IMG/VR virus record: IMGVR_UViG_3300042562_002450 | Location: 62,001 to 126,000 of that record | Reading direction: 5' to 3' (one strand) | Length of the DNA: 64,000 bases | DNA from: a virus | In this document: positions 31,469 to 39,305 of the stretch, one piece after another | Layout of the letters: each line of letters begins with the position of its first letter | How positions within the stretch are numbered: the stretch's first letter is position 1 | Translations under genes and position numbers: made by a program | The notes under the pieces: model-generated | Told to the model about the DNA's origin: nothing | Database searches by the model: none | Seen by the model: only the letters and a program-made list of their open reading frames with translations

Positions 31469-32298
31469 ACATAACTGCTAAGCAGGATAACTTCTTGATC
31501 GGCTTTTAGCTTCTCGACTTTATGAACAAATCTTGGATTATAAGTATTTAAGAATAAGACCATTCCATCTTTAATTTCAATTTTAGTTTCTTTAATTATA
31601 TTTCCACTTCTGCAAATACCTTTCTGGTCTAACTCTATTGTTAAGAGATCTCTTTCTCCAATAACTAGTTCTCTTCCTTCTATCTTTTTAGAGTTAGAGA
31701 AGTAATTGAATATCATATAATAGACCCCAGGTGTGTAATCCATATGGAAACTATACGGTCCTCTTGTGTCTAATTCATTTTCTTTATATCTGTACTTCAG
31801 AGCATCTGTAGATATTATTCTCCTATCTAATCTTAATGGTCCAGAATACTTAGGGACATTAAGAACTATATAGTTTAACTCTTCAGCATTTGAATTCAAT
31901 ATACTTAATGGTAGGTTGTCATCTTTAAAAAAGACAATGCTGTTTATCTTTTCTCTTACCTTTTCATGCACATCATAGTGAGCTACAAAGTAGCCATCAT
32001 GTTGCATGTCGCGCCAAAAGTAATCAAAACTATTTTTCTTATTACCAATGAAAGAGATTGGGATAAAGCTTCCAGCTTTATACTCTGATGAGCTATCTTT
32101 ACTATAGATTTCGTCTATATAGTATCCATCCTCTGTGACCTTAATGAATTCAAATTCAAGATTAGGTAGGAATACCATCTCTCCATAAAGATCCGTAAAA
32201 TAGGAATAAAGCCATGACTTTTTAAATTCATCAGGAGTTCCAAACCAGCCCTTACCTTTAGTAAAGAAATTAATAGTTTCTGGTGTCATTAGTCCCAC
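31459..32298 (-). CDS. 2OG-Fe(II) oxygenase-like protein, 279 aa
   Basis: The core YSFHMDYTPGVYYMIFNYF carries the HxD pair (His185, Asp187) and NPRFVHKVEKL the distal His259, about 72 residues later. EGRELVIG and IKDGMVLFLN strands fit the double-stranded beta-helix. The N-terminal 180 residues are an extra domain of unknown role. It is the fourth gene of a four-gene - strand operon and overlaps the preceding gene by 29 nt. GTG 32298 or ATG 32289 may be the start; neither has a strong ribosome binding site. Confidence 0.7.
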   Translation of the reverse strand: MGLMTPETINFFTKGKGWFGTPDEFKKSWLYSYFTDLYGEMVFLPNLEFEFIKVTEDGYYIDEIYSKDSSSEYKAGSFIPISFIGNKKNSFDYFWRDMQHDGYFVAHYDVHEKVREKINSIVFFKDDNLPLSILNSNAEELNYIVLNVPKYSGPLRLDRRIISTDALKYRYKENELDTRGPYSFHMDYTPGVYYMIFNYFSNSKKIEGRELVIGERDLLTIELDQKGICRSGNIIKETKIEIKDGMVLFLNTYNPRFVHKVEKLKADQEVILLSSYVHT

Positions 32299-32827
32299 TT
32301 TTTATAAAAAAGTTAACTCTGTATGTATATCTATCTACTGGTGTTGGTAGTACTGCATGTGGATGTGTATAGAAGGTTGGCATAATAATCATTCTTCCGG
32401 CTCTTGGCTTTATAACTAAAGATTGTTTTGGAAAGACAATTTCTCCTCCTTCAATATCTTGGAGGTAAAGCAAGACTATAAAATTTCTCCTTAGTCCACC
32501 TTCAGAGATCTCATTATCGTAATGCATAGTCAAACCAGTGCCAGTCTTTAGTTTTAATAGCATACTATTTTCCAAATAATACTCAGCTTGAACCGTACCT
32601 ATTGATTGGAGATATTTGTCTACTTCCTTCTGGGCTAGTTCTCTAACATTAGAGTCAAAAGCTTTTAAGCTTTGAATCTTATCTAGGTTCATGAACTCAT
32701 GCTGCTCTCCATCGAAATTGATCTCTTTTGTTTTTCTTTGAAGATTTTCTTTCTCTAATGAAAAAATAAACTCTTCACAGGATTCTTTAGATATTAAATT
32801 ATCAATTTGGCGTATGAAGGTTTCCAT
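32270..32827 (-). CDS. prolyl-4-hydroxylase-like 2OG-Fe(II) oxygenase, 185 aa
   Basis: The clearest oxygenase of the group. MHYDNE gives His102 and Asp104, HPHAVLPTPVDRY gives the distal His (157, or 155) and Arg166 for the 2OG carboxylate, and GGEIVFP is the usual central strand. The P4H-like core fills residues 85-175. Enzymes of this type hydroxylate Pro or Lys in proteins, or small molecules. Its ATG overlaps the stop of the upstream gene (TAATG), so translation is coupled. Confidence 0.85.
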   Translation of the reverse strand: METFIRQIDNLISKESCEEFIFSLEKENLQRKTKEINFDGEQHEFMNLDKIQSLKAFDSNVRELAQKEVDKYLQSIGTVQAEYYLENSMLLKLKTGTGLTMHYDNEISEGGLRRNFIVLLYLQDIEGGEIVFPKQSLVIKPRAGRMIIMPTFYTHPHAVLPTPVDRYTYRVNFFIKSGTNDTRNY

Positions 32828-33750
32828 TATCTTTTTAACTTTATTTGATCAACAATAGAATGCATACTTAAGTGAGAAGGAATACTGTACATCTTTCCAG
32901 GCCCATGGAACTCTGAAACCTCATGATAAAAACGCGGATTAAAAACATTAACAAGAACACTGATGTTGGTATCTGCCCATATCTTATTCTCTTCTTTTCT
33001 ATCTGCAACTATATTATTTGTAGCTTCCCAGTCTTCGGTTATTATTGAATGAAACATATAATCATACCAGTCATAACTTCCAGTACATAAATAACGAGAA
33101 CCAGAGTTTTCTGTATTATAACTAACCATATTTACAAACATACGAAAATCAACATCATTATGAGGTAATATACTTCGTCCCTTGTTCCACTCTAAAGCGA
33201 TACAATCAAAGGCATCCATTGAAGACAATATTGGAGAAAAGCTAACTACTCGCTTCAGTTCTTTTTCTACATTCTTGTAAACATCTCGACATGTACTATT
33301 TTGGAAGTTTGGTTTTCCCCAAGCATTAGAATTGAATTTTAAAGTTTTAGATGGCTCTGTAGCTCTTTCACAACCAAGATCACTAAATGGTAGTCTTGGA
33401 AGTTTGTATAGTGTATTTTCAATATATGCTCTTGTATTGTTAGCTATAGCATATCCATGAGTAGATAATGCTGAGCCTATATTGCTAAATTCAATATCTC
33501 CCTTATTAAAGTTAATACCTTCAAAAGTAATATACTGATCTGAAGGATCTCCATACTCTTTGAATACATTCTCAAGTAAACGTACAAAACCTTGCTTTTT
33601 TACAATCTTAATAAAACCAGAGCTAGAGACTACAAGTTTTTTCTTATAAAGCATTTCAAAATATTTACAAAGATCAGACTCGAAGAATTCTTCAATGTTT
33701 CTAATATCAACAATATTGTAATCAAAGAAGTCTTTGGCAATCTTAAGCAT
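32827..33750 (-). CDS. 2OG-Fe(II) oxygenase-like protein, 307 aa
   Basis: Residues 193-285 hold the core: SILPHNDVDFRMFVNMV with His197 and Asp199, and VFNPRFYHEVSEF with distal His276. The NPRFYH segment is very like NPRFVH of the neighbour at 31459-32298, so the two are related, but this protein has a different N-terminal half of about 180 residues with several Cys. The substrate is unknown. It overlaps the upstream gene by 8 nt. Confidence 0.7.
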   Translation of the reverse strand: MLKIAKDFFDYNIVDIRNIEEFFESDLCKYFEMLYKKKLVVSSSGFIKIVKKQGFVRLLENVFKEYGDPSDQYITFEGINFNKGDIEFSNIGSALSTHGYAIANNTRAYIENTLYKLPRLPFSDLGCERATEPSKTLKFNSNAWGKPNFQNSTCRDVYKNVEKELKRVVSFSPILSSMDAFDCIALEWNKGRSILPHNDVDFRMFVNMVSYNTENSGSRYLCTGSYDWYDYMFHSIITEDWEATNNIVADRKEENKIWADTNISVLVNVFNPRFYHEVSEFHGPGKMYSIPSHLSMHSIVDQIKLKR

Positions 33751-34327
33751 GTAGCTTCTTTTCTTTTAGATTAATGCTATCTCTCCATTCCCTTGAGTTG
33801 ATGCCAATGCCACCTATGATTACATATAACTCTGAGTCAGAAGTTAGTTCTGTTACTCCATGGTATGTATTCTCAGCAAAAGCATTAATAAAACAGAGGA
33901 GACCAGGTATGGGCCGAACCTTTAAATTGTAATCAGGACTGACAATATGAAGGTCTCGCCCAACAAAGGTATTGTCTTTAGGTATGTAAAGAAGAACCTC
34001 ATATGGATTGATTCTGCCCTTATCAGTATGCAAGGGAAGCCCATCTCCTTTTGTGTACTTATCTATGCCAAATTGGAATGACTGTATATCATTTTTTATT
34101 TGGTCATCTACTGATAACTGGCTAAGTATTAGATCTTTGATCTTAATATCTAAGTCCTTATCTACTTCCATTATCTTGTACTTAATATCTTCACTTGGTT
34201 CTTCATCCCCAGCATATTTAAGAGAATCAAGATAATCTACAAAACCTTCTGGAATCTGTATCTTAGTGAAAACAAAGTCATTCTGAACCAAATCAGTATA
34301 AGTTATATCTTTCTTTTTAAATAGCAT
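33743..34327 (-). CDS. 2OG-Fe(II) oxygenase-like protein, 194 aa
   Basis: First gene of the four-gene - strand operon. PLHTDKGRINPYEVLLYIP carries His100 and Asp102; ENTYHGVTEL carries His156. The strands VGRDLHIV and KVRPIPGLLCFINAF complete the fold. The C-terminal basic residue that binds 2OG is not obvious. It is closest in the window to the HxH variant at 30995-31468, suggesting a duplication followed by loss of the acidic ligand there. It starts at ATG 34327. Confidence 0.72.
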   Translation of the reverse strand: MLFKKKDITYTDLVQNDFVFTKIQIPEGFVDYLDSLKYAGDEEPSEDIKYKIMEVDKDLDIKIKDLILSQLSVDDQIKNDIQSFQFGIDKYTKGDGLPLHTDKGRINPYEVLLYIPKDNTFVGRDLHIVSPDYNLKVRPIPGLLCFINAFAENTYHGVTELTSDSELYVIIGGIGINSREWRDSINLKEKKLHA

Positions 34328-34374
34328 AGGTAGTTTCTTCTTTTGTTCTACAATCTTAACATTAAAAAACTAAA

Positions 34375-34403
34375 TTGCAATTCCAAAAATACCAGATTAT
34401 AAT
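34375..34403 (+). promoter_or_regulatory. sigma70-like promoter, apparently for a leaderless mRNA
   Basis: TTGCAA (34375-34380), 17 nt, TATAAT (34398-34403). The expected start falls at or next to the A of ATG 34410, and no ribosome binding site lies between. Both boxes are in palindromic sequence (TTGCAA and GATTATAATC), in the divergent gap between two oxygenase genes. Confidence 0.6.
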
Positions 34404-34409
34404 CACTAA

Positions 34410-34949
34410 ATGATTACCAAACATGGCACGATACTATATGGACATAAAGTCTTTTCTGATACTTTTTGCTGGAAAGCAATTGACTCGATGACTTCTCAAA
34501 ATAAATTAAATAGAGGATATGGAGCAGAATGTTTTGATCTTGATATAACTCAATCCATGATAAGTGAGATAAAGAATGTCTTTACTGAAGCAAGGAAATC
34601 TATTGAGATACCTCCATTAATTATAAGAAATAGAGGAGAGGTTCTCAAGTATACTCCAGGTATGAAGCTAGATACTCATTTTGATATTCCATACTGCAAA
34701 GATGACTTCTATCCATTCGTAACTGTGATTAACTTAAACGAAGGATATGGAGGAGGTCTTTACTTTGACTGTGCTGATTTAGAAATAGAAGGAATGGGAT
34801 CTATCGTAATGACCCCATCTTCTTTTATGTCAACTCACTCAGTAAGAGAAATAACTGGAAAAGATAGATACTCTTTGCTATTGGATATTACATATCCCGA
34901 AATGCTTGAAAAGTGTTCTGGAAAAAAAGAAGATTGGATATTTATCTAG
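34410..34949 (+). CDS. prolyl-hydroxylase-like 2OG-Fe(II) oxygenase, 179 aa
   Basis: LDTHFDIPYCKDDFYPFVTV gives His90 and Asp92, SFMSTHSVREITGKDRYSLL gives the distal His143 and Arg153, and GGGLYFD is the central strand of the P4H-like fold. All residues needed for iron and 2OG binding are therefore visible. It stands alone on the + strand, divergent from the oxygenase operon, and overlaps the convergent small gene by 4 nt. The start at ATG 34410 lacks a ribosome binding site, fitting the leaderless promoter just upstream. Confidence 0.82.
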   Translation: MITKHGTILYGHKVFSDTFCWKAIDSMTSQNKLNRGYGAECFDLDITQSMISEIKNVFTEARKSIEIPPLIIRNRGEVLKYTPGMKLDTHFDIPYCKDDFYPFVTVINLNEGYGGGLYFDCADLEIEGMGSIVMTPSSFMSTHSVREITGKDRYSLLLDITYPEMLEKCSGKKEDWIFI

Positions 34950-35245
34950 TCTTTCTTATTCATAATTCTAGTAACTAATGGAATTAAGTATGGTGATACT
35001 TCTATTCCTAATGCTATGATCTGTTCATTAGAAATGCCTGACATTTCTTTTGAAATATTATTAAGTCCTGAGAATCCATCTTTAACTTTTTTTAAGAAAA
35101 TCTTATCTTGTGTTAGTTTAGAATAAACAGAAATAAGGTCTTCAAGATCAGCTCCATCTTCTAGACGATTAAGAGCAAACTCAACAATAGAAACAAGTGC
35201 AATTATTGCTTCTTTTGTATCTTTAGTTCCAATATCAATACTCAT
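34946..35245 (-). CDS. small helical hypothetical protein, 99 aa
   Basis: An all-helical, weakly acidic protein (TKEAIIALVSIVEFALNRLEDGADLEDLI at the N-terminus) with a hydrophobic C-terminal helix ending in SPYLIPLVTRIMNKKD. In its helix pattern and size it resembles the 105-aa protein encoded upstream, and both may be distant paralogues. A strong terminator separates them. The function is unknown. Confidence 0.6.
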   Translation of the reverse strand: MSIDIGTKDTKEAIIALVSIVEFALNRLEDGADLEDLISVYSKLTQDKIFLKKVKDGFSGLNNISKEMSGISNEQIIALGIEVSPYLIPLVTRIMNKKD

Positions 35246-35256
35246 AAAATCTCCAG

Positions 35257-35286
35257 AATAAAAAAGGGGAAGCCATAGCCTCCCCT
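35257..35286 (-). terminator. rho-independent terminator between two small - strand genes
   Basis: On the - strand, GGGGAGGC (35285-35278), loop TATG, GCTTCCCC (35273-35266), then TTTTTT (toward 35260). The stem is 8 bp including one G-U pair. It ends transcription of the 105-aa gene, and readthrough would be needed to reach the 99-aa gene. Confidence 0.85.
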
Positions 35287-35324
35287 CATTATAACATTTA
35301 AATAAGTTTTAGGCTATTAGCCTT

Positions 35325-35642
35325 TTAGCCTTTTACAAGTTTAACAAGCTCTGCAATCCCAACAACTAGATCAAATGATTTCTCAATGATCTCTTCTGTT
35401 CTTTCAGATTTAAGAACAAACTTAGACTTAAGACTAGCAATTAACTCAGCTTTTTGCTCTGGAGTTGCAGAAGCAAGTTCATCTTTCGCAGCTTTAAAAG
35501 CTGAAAGAGCTGGACCGATTTGCATAGCTGGAGCCATGATGTGAGGGATATCCAAGAAGTCAACTTTGTTATCAGCCAAGACTTTGTCTACTGAGTTTGC
35601 AAAAGTAACTGCGAAATTAACGATAGTTTTTAAAGATTCCAT
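35325..35642 (-). CDS. small helical hypothetical protein, 105 aa
   Basis: ATG 35642 follows AAGGAGAATTCT, a strong ribosome binding site. The protein is helical and Ala/Lys-rich (VNFAVTFANSVDKVLADNKVDFLDI, then LSAFKAAKDELASATPEQKAEL). Its own terminator, strong ribosome binding site and promoter-like sequence suggest separate, high expression, as for an abundant virion or scaffold component. I recognise no family. Confidence 0.65.
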   Translation of the reverse strand: MESLKTIVNFAVTFANSVDKVLADNKVDFLDIPHIMAPAMQIGPALSAFKAAKDELASATPEQKAELIASLKSKFVLKSERTEEIIEKSFDLVVGIAELVKLVKG

Positions 35643-35778
35643 AGAATTCTCCTTAATTTTTTTAATCTTAAATTAGATTAAAATAAAACATAGTAATAAT
35701 ACTTTTTATTAAAAAGTAAAGCAAGACACATTTTGTCATACTTTCTAATGAATTAATTTTAGGCAATTTGTATATAGC

Positions 35779-35788
35779 AAGTATAATC
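35779..35788 (-). promoter_or_regulatory. promoter-like GATTATACTT motif
   Basis: On the - strand GATTATACTT lies 137 nt upstream of the 105-aa gene. The same 10-mer occurs at 37787-37778, upstream of the 632-aa fibre gene. TATACT could be a -10 box. The -35 region here is weak. Confidence 0.3.
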
Positions 35789-35789
35789 A

Positions 35790-35816
35790 ATGGAAGCTCT
35801 TTTATTGAGCTTCCAT
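35790..35816. terminator. 10-bp hairpin after the 632-aa fibre gene
   Basis: ATGGAAGCTC (35790-35799) / GAGCTTCCAT (35807-35816), perfect 10-bp stem with a 7-nt TTTTATT loop. It is 34 nt beyond the fibre gene stop. No T-tract follows on the - strand, so termination may be weak or factor-assisted; it could also protect the mRNA 3' end. Confidence 0.55.
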
Positions 35817-35849
35817 CTATTCTATCAACTTATTTTTTTTAAATCAAAT

Positions 35850-37748
35850 CTAACTAAGTTTTGTTATATTAATAATTCTAACTTCAACGACTTCGCCTGC
35901 AAGAAGCTGACCGCCTCCATTAGCAGTAAGAGTAAGAACAGAACCTGCGATAGTATAACCAACTCCACCAATGAGCATTGCTCCATCTCTATTAACTAAA
36001 GCATTCATGTATGTAGCACTAGACAAATCTTGAACAGTTCCTCCTGTAAGCTGATCAACAAAGTCAGCTGTAAGATTTAGTGAAGTTGCGCCAGTTGACA
36101 TAGCTTCATGTAATCCTCTTTTTAAATTTACAAGATTAAGAGCTTCTACTTTTGTGTCGACTTCAACTAAAACATCTTCAAGAGAAACAGCAGTAAAGCG
36201 GTCTCCTGCATCATGAACAGAAATTAGAGATGCACCATTACCAAAAGATGCAGATGATAAATCTGCCTTATGTGCAAGATCTAATGCAAATAAATCAGAA
36301 AGATCTGAAGTATGTTGAGCAAGAGTTGCAGTGTGACTAATGATAGTAGCTTCAGCATTATTTATATCTAGCTCTGCAATATCGATATGTTCTCGTGCTT
36401 CTTTCAAAGCTTCTTCCACAGTTAATGCAAGATACAGATTATTGGTATCATGAATACCAATCAATGATGCGCCATTGTTTGAAGCATACATTGCTTCTTG
36501 TGAATTTTGAGAAGTTAAAATAGCTGAATCACGATCAAGAACTTCTTGTGCAATAGATGTAGCAATTGCTGAATTTCTATTAGTAACTTCTAAGGCAATA
36601 GCATCTGATAAATCTGTAGCTGTATCTGTTTTATTCTTTTCTATATTCCCATCAAGTTTTTGAAGACCAGTCTGAACCGAATCTCCAGAAACGATAGTTT
36701 GACCACCAGGGCCAGCAAGGTAGTCATTTGTAATTACAATACTTGTTGCAGTCTCCCAATCAAGATCTCCAAGTTTAAGTGCAGTTTTTGGAGCTCCATC
36801 TTCAATGTGGTAAATAGCTTGAGTCTCTTTATCTTCAGGAGAACCAAGAAGATCTTTGCCAACAATAAAGGTGTCGCCAGCAGTAACTGCTCGTGAAACT
36901 TTTAAATTTATATCTACTTCTGTTTCATCATAATATTTCTTAGTACCAACAATATCTCTAACAATCATTAGCTTAGGTTCTTCTCCTGCTTTAAGAAAAA
37001 CGATGTTTGAACCAACTGGAATATTTGCCACTGTAGCATAATCAGGACCTTGATCATCTTCGAATAAACGAAGATCTCCAGCTCCATAACTAGAGTCAAG
37101 AAGAGTACTTCCATTTGCAGGGATAGAACCACTAGTAAATTTTGTTATGAAATTGACTTTAGATCTCCACTGAAGTGAAGTTGCAGATGATGAAATTGAA
37201 GAATAGATAGCTGCAACAATAGCATCAAGCTGAGCCTTCTGAACAGCTTGATCTCCATTAATGGCTGCAGGTACATTGTTTAAAAACTTATTATTAACAT
37301 TTACATTTCCAGTTAGAGCTCTTGAGCCATCTAACTTGAAAAGAGTATCTGTATCAGCTATGCGATCTGAAGTCTCAGTAGAAATTGCAAGTGCATTCGC
37401 TGCGATATTATCTTCTAATGGCTTGAGGTCAGCATGCTTCTTGTGTGCATAAAAAGATGAGTTAGCAGCATCATAATAAAGAACAGCTCCATAGCCAGCT
37501 GGGATCACTTTTGAAAATGAACCAATTGAAATTGAAATTGGACTTGTAAGGTGAGCATTAGAAATAACGATTTCTTGTCCATCAATTAAATACTGATGTC
37601 CCAATAATGAAGTTATAGATCCAACTGCTGCATCAGACAAAACAAAAATTGTTGCCTGATCTAATATCAACTGACCCCCAGCAAGAGCTGAGGATAGTAC
37701 TTTAACTTTAGGTTTCGCAACGCTTCTAAAGGTTGTCTGAATTGTCAT
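35850..37748 (-). CDS. tail-fibre protein, 632 aa
   Basis: Residues 1-105 are an attachment domain related to the N-terminus of the 949-aa fibre on the other strand (MTxQTTFxSV; LIDGQEIVISN). Next come a fibre segment with ALTGNVNVNNKFLNNVP, a beta region, and coiled-coil parts with two GASLIxxHD motifs. The C-terminus is a small beta domain (GVGYTIAGSVLTLTANGGGQLLAGEVVEVRI). ATG 37748 has GAGAGGA upstream. It is the last gene of the large - strand structural run. Confidence 0.82.
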   Translation of the reverse strand: MTIQTTFRSVAKPKVKVLSSALAGGQLILDQATIFVLSDAAVGSITSLLGHQYLIDGQEIVISNAHLTSPISISIGSFSKVIPAGYGAVLYYDAANSSFYAHKKHADLKPLEDNIAANALAISTETSDRIADTDTLFKLDGSRALTGNVNVNNKFLNNVPAAINGDQAVQKAQLDAIVAAIYSSISSSATSLQWRSKVNFITKFTSGSIPANGSTLLDSSYGAGDLRLFEDDQGPDYATVANIPVGSNIVFLKAGEEPKLMIVRDIVGTKKYYDETEVDINLKVSRAVTAGDTFIVGKDLLGSPEDKETQAIYHIEDGAPKTALKLGDLDWETATSIVITNDYLAGPGGQTIVSGDSVQTGLQKLDGNIEKNKTDTATDLSDAIALEVTNRNSAIATSIAQEVLDRDSAILTSQNSQEAMYASNNGASLIGIHDTNNLYLALTVEEALKEAREHIDIAELDINNAEATIISHTATLAQHTSDLSDLFALDLAHKADLSSASFGNGASLISVHDAGDRFTAVSLEDVLVEVDTKVEALNLVNLKRGLHEAMSTGATSLNLTADFVDQLTGGTVQDLSSATYMNALVNRDGAMLIGGVGYTIAGSVLTLTANGGGQLLAGEVVEVRIINITKLS

Positions 37749-37777
37749 TATGTCCTCTCAATTTTATTTTTCTTTTT

Positions 37778-37807
37778 AAGTATAATCTGTTCTATTTATC
37801 TCGTCTA
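37778..37807 (-). promoter_or_regulatory. possible sigma70-like promoter for the 632-aa fibre gene
   Basis: Read on the - strand: TAGACG (37807-37802), 17 nt, TATACT (37784-37779) within the GATTATACTT motif also found near 35785. It lies 30 nt upstream of the fibre start codon. This would let the last fibre gene be expressed apart from the long upstream run. Confidence 0.35.
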
Positions 37808-37810
37808 GCA

Positions 37811-39301
37811 TTATGATCTAGAGACTTCTCTCCAGATTCCATCATCAAATGATAATGTAATGCCACCATAATCATTTGTATTCGTATATGTTGTGCTGCC
37901 TTTCAGCAATACTTTTTGAGTTGCAGTCACATTGTTAAAAAGAATAGTAAATGAGTTTGCAGGTACTTTTTTGTAAAGATGGATTATTTGTCCTTCTCTT
38001 CCTTCAATGAATCCTTTAATCTCTATGTTTCCTGCTGTCGTATCAATCATTATTTTAGATTTTTCTTTGACATTAATTTGCTGACCCAAGCCAACTATTG
38101 AATGTGTTGCATTCTCAATCCCAAAGCTTGCAGGCATATGGGTAGAAGCCCTATCTATCTTACCAAGGACTAATTTATCAGTTAATCCAACATCTCCAAC
38201 CGAAACTGTTGAAAGAGTAATAGATGCTCCATAAGTCCCATTTGAGTAATCTTCTTCTGAGGAAACTGAAAATTCAGCTCCAGTTAGGAAGTCAACTCCA
38301 TCATAGCCCTGGAAGCCTTGATTATAGATCTCATGCTGAAGAGGAATTGGAATAGGTACAACACTTGATCCTAATGCTTTTCTTACTATGCTTTGTATAG
38401 GATTATTATCAGAAAAAAGTTTTTCTTCTATTATTGATTGATTCTCAGAAACAAAGAGAATTCCATCTTTATTAAAAAGATGAGTAGCACTACCTTCAAA
38501 TATTAAGTTTAGATTACCAGACACAGAGCTGATACCAGTAGTCGACAAACTAGAGAAAGTCAAAGATGGAGTAGACAAAGAACCTGCAGGTAGAACCATC
38601 TGGTCTGCAAGCAATGTTAATGCGGAACCACTAAGACTTAACTTCTTAGAACCACTAACTCCAAAATGAAGAACTGAATCTACATTATCTTTAAATAAGC
38701 CCGTGGTTGGTTCGGAACTAAATGAGTAGGCAGGGCTTAATGCAGAGCCATTAATTAATCTTAAATTGCTAAGAAGTTTTGTTTCAGTATCTGAGAATAC
38801 AGCTTTTTCTGTTGCTGCCCCAGTAAGACTTGTGATCTTGAAACCTGACAGATCAGAACCAAGAGCCCATAGTAAATTTGGTGCTGATGAGTTTAATATC
38901 TGAAGCTGTGTGCCATTTGCTGCTTTTAATGTAAGGGCTGAAGTTGTTAAATTGAATGGCTCTAAGCCATTTAATACAATAGAGAGTTGATTGCTTCCAA
39001 GTGATGCAATCCCTGCTGTTCCAATACTAAGAGAAGGAACGGCTAAAGTTCCTGTACCTAAACTTATTTTAGACGATACTAGGTTAAGAATATAACCATT
39101 AGAAAAAGAAGCTGGAATAGAACCTAGGCTATACTGATTATTTGCTACAGGAAGAATATCTCTATCTAAGAATAATAGATCCTCATCTGCATCAGCTATG
39201 GCTTTTAAGTGAGCATCGTTTTCAAATAAACTATTAAAATAGTTAAGATCTACAGGTACCCCATTAATTTTTCGAACTAGACTTAAGTCATTGTATGGCA
39301 T
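37811..39301 (-). CDS. tail-fibre-like structural protein, 496 aa
   Basis: The middle carries fibre repeats of the type SPAYSFSSEPTTGLF and SFSSLSTTGISS, where an S-F-x-x-x-x-T-G core recurs in phage fibres. The C-terminal about 90 residues (IEIKGFIEGREGQIIHLYKK, TQKV, YGGITLSF) form a beta module also found near the N-terminus of the 421-aa protein at 39933-41198. The product is probably part of a branched or multi-protein fibre. The start is ATG 39301, after the preceding gene by 4 nt. Confidence 0.72.
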   Translation of the reverse strand: MPYNDLSLVRKINGVPVDLNYFNSLFENDAHLKAIADADEDLLFLDRDILPVANNQYSLGSIPASFSNGYILNLVSSKISLGTGTLAVPSLSIGTAGIASLGSNQLSIVLNGLEPFNLTTSALTLKAANGTQLQILNSSAPNLLWALGSDLSGFKITSLTGAATEKAVFSDTETKLLSNLRLINGSALSPAYSFSSEPTTGLFKDNVDSVLHFGVSGSKKLSLSGSALTLLADQMVLPAGSLSTPSLTFSSLSTTGISSVSGNLNLIFEGSATHLFNKDGILFVSENQSIIEEKLFSDNNPIQSIVRKALGSSVVPIPIPLQHEIYNQGFQGYDGVDFLTGAEFSVSSEEDYSNGTYGASITLSTVSVGDVGLTDKLVLGKIDRASTHMPASFGIENATHSIVGLGQQINVKEKSKIMIDTTAGNIEIKGFIEGREGQIIHLYKKVPANSFTILFNNVTATQKVLLKGSTTYTNTNDYGGITLSFDDGIWREVSRS

Positions 39302-39305
39302 GATC

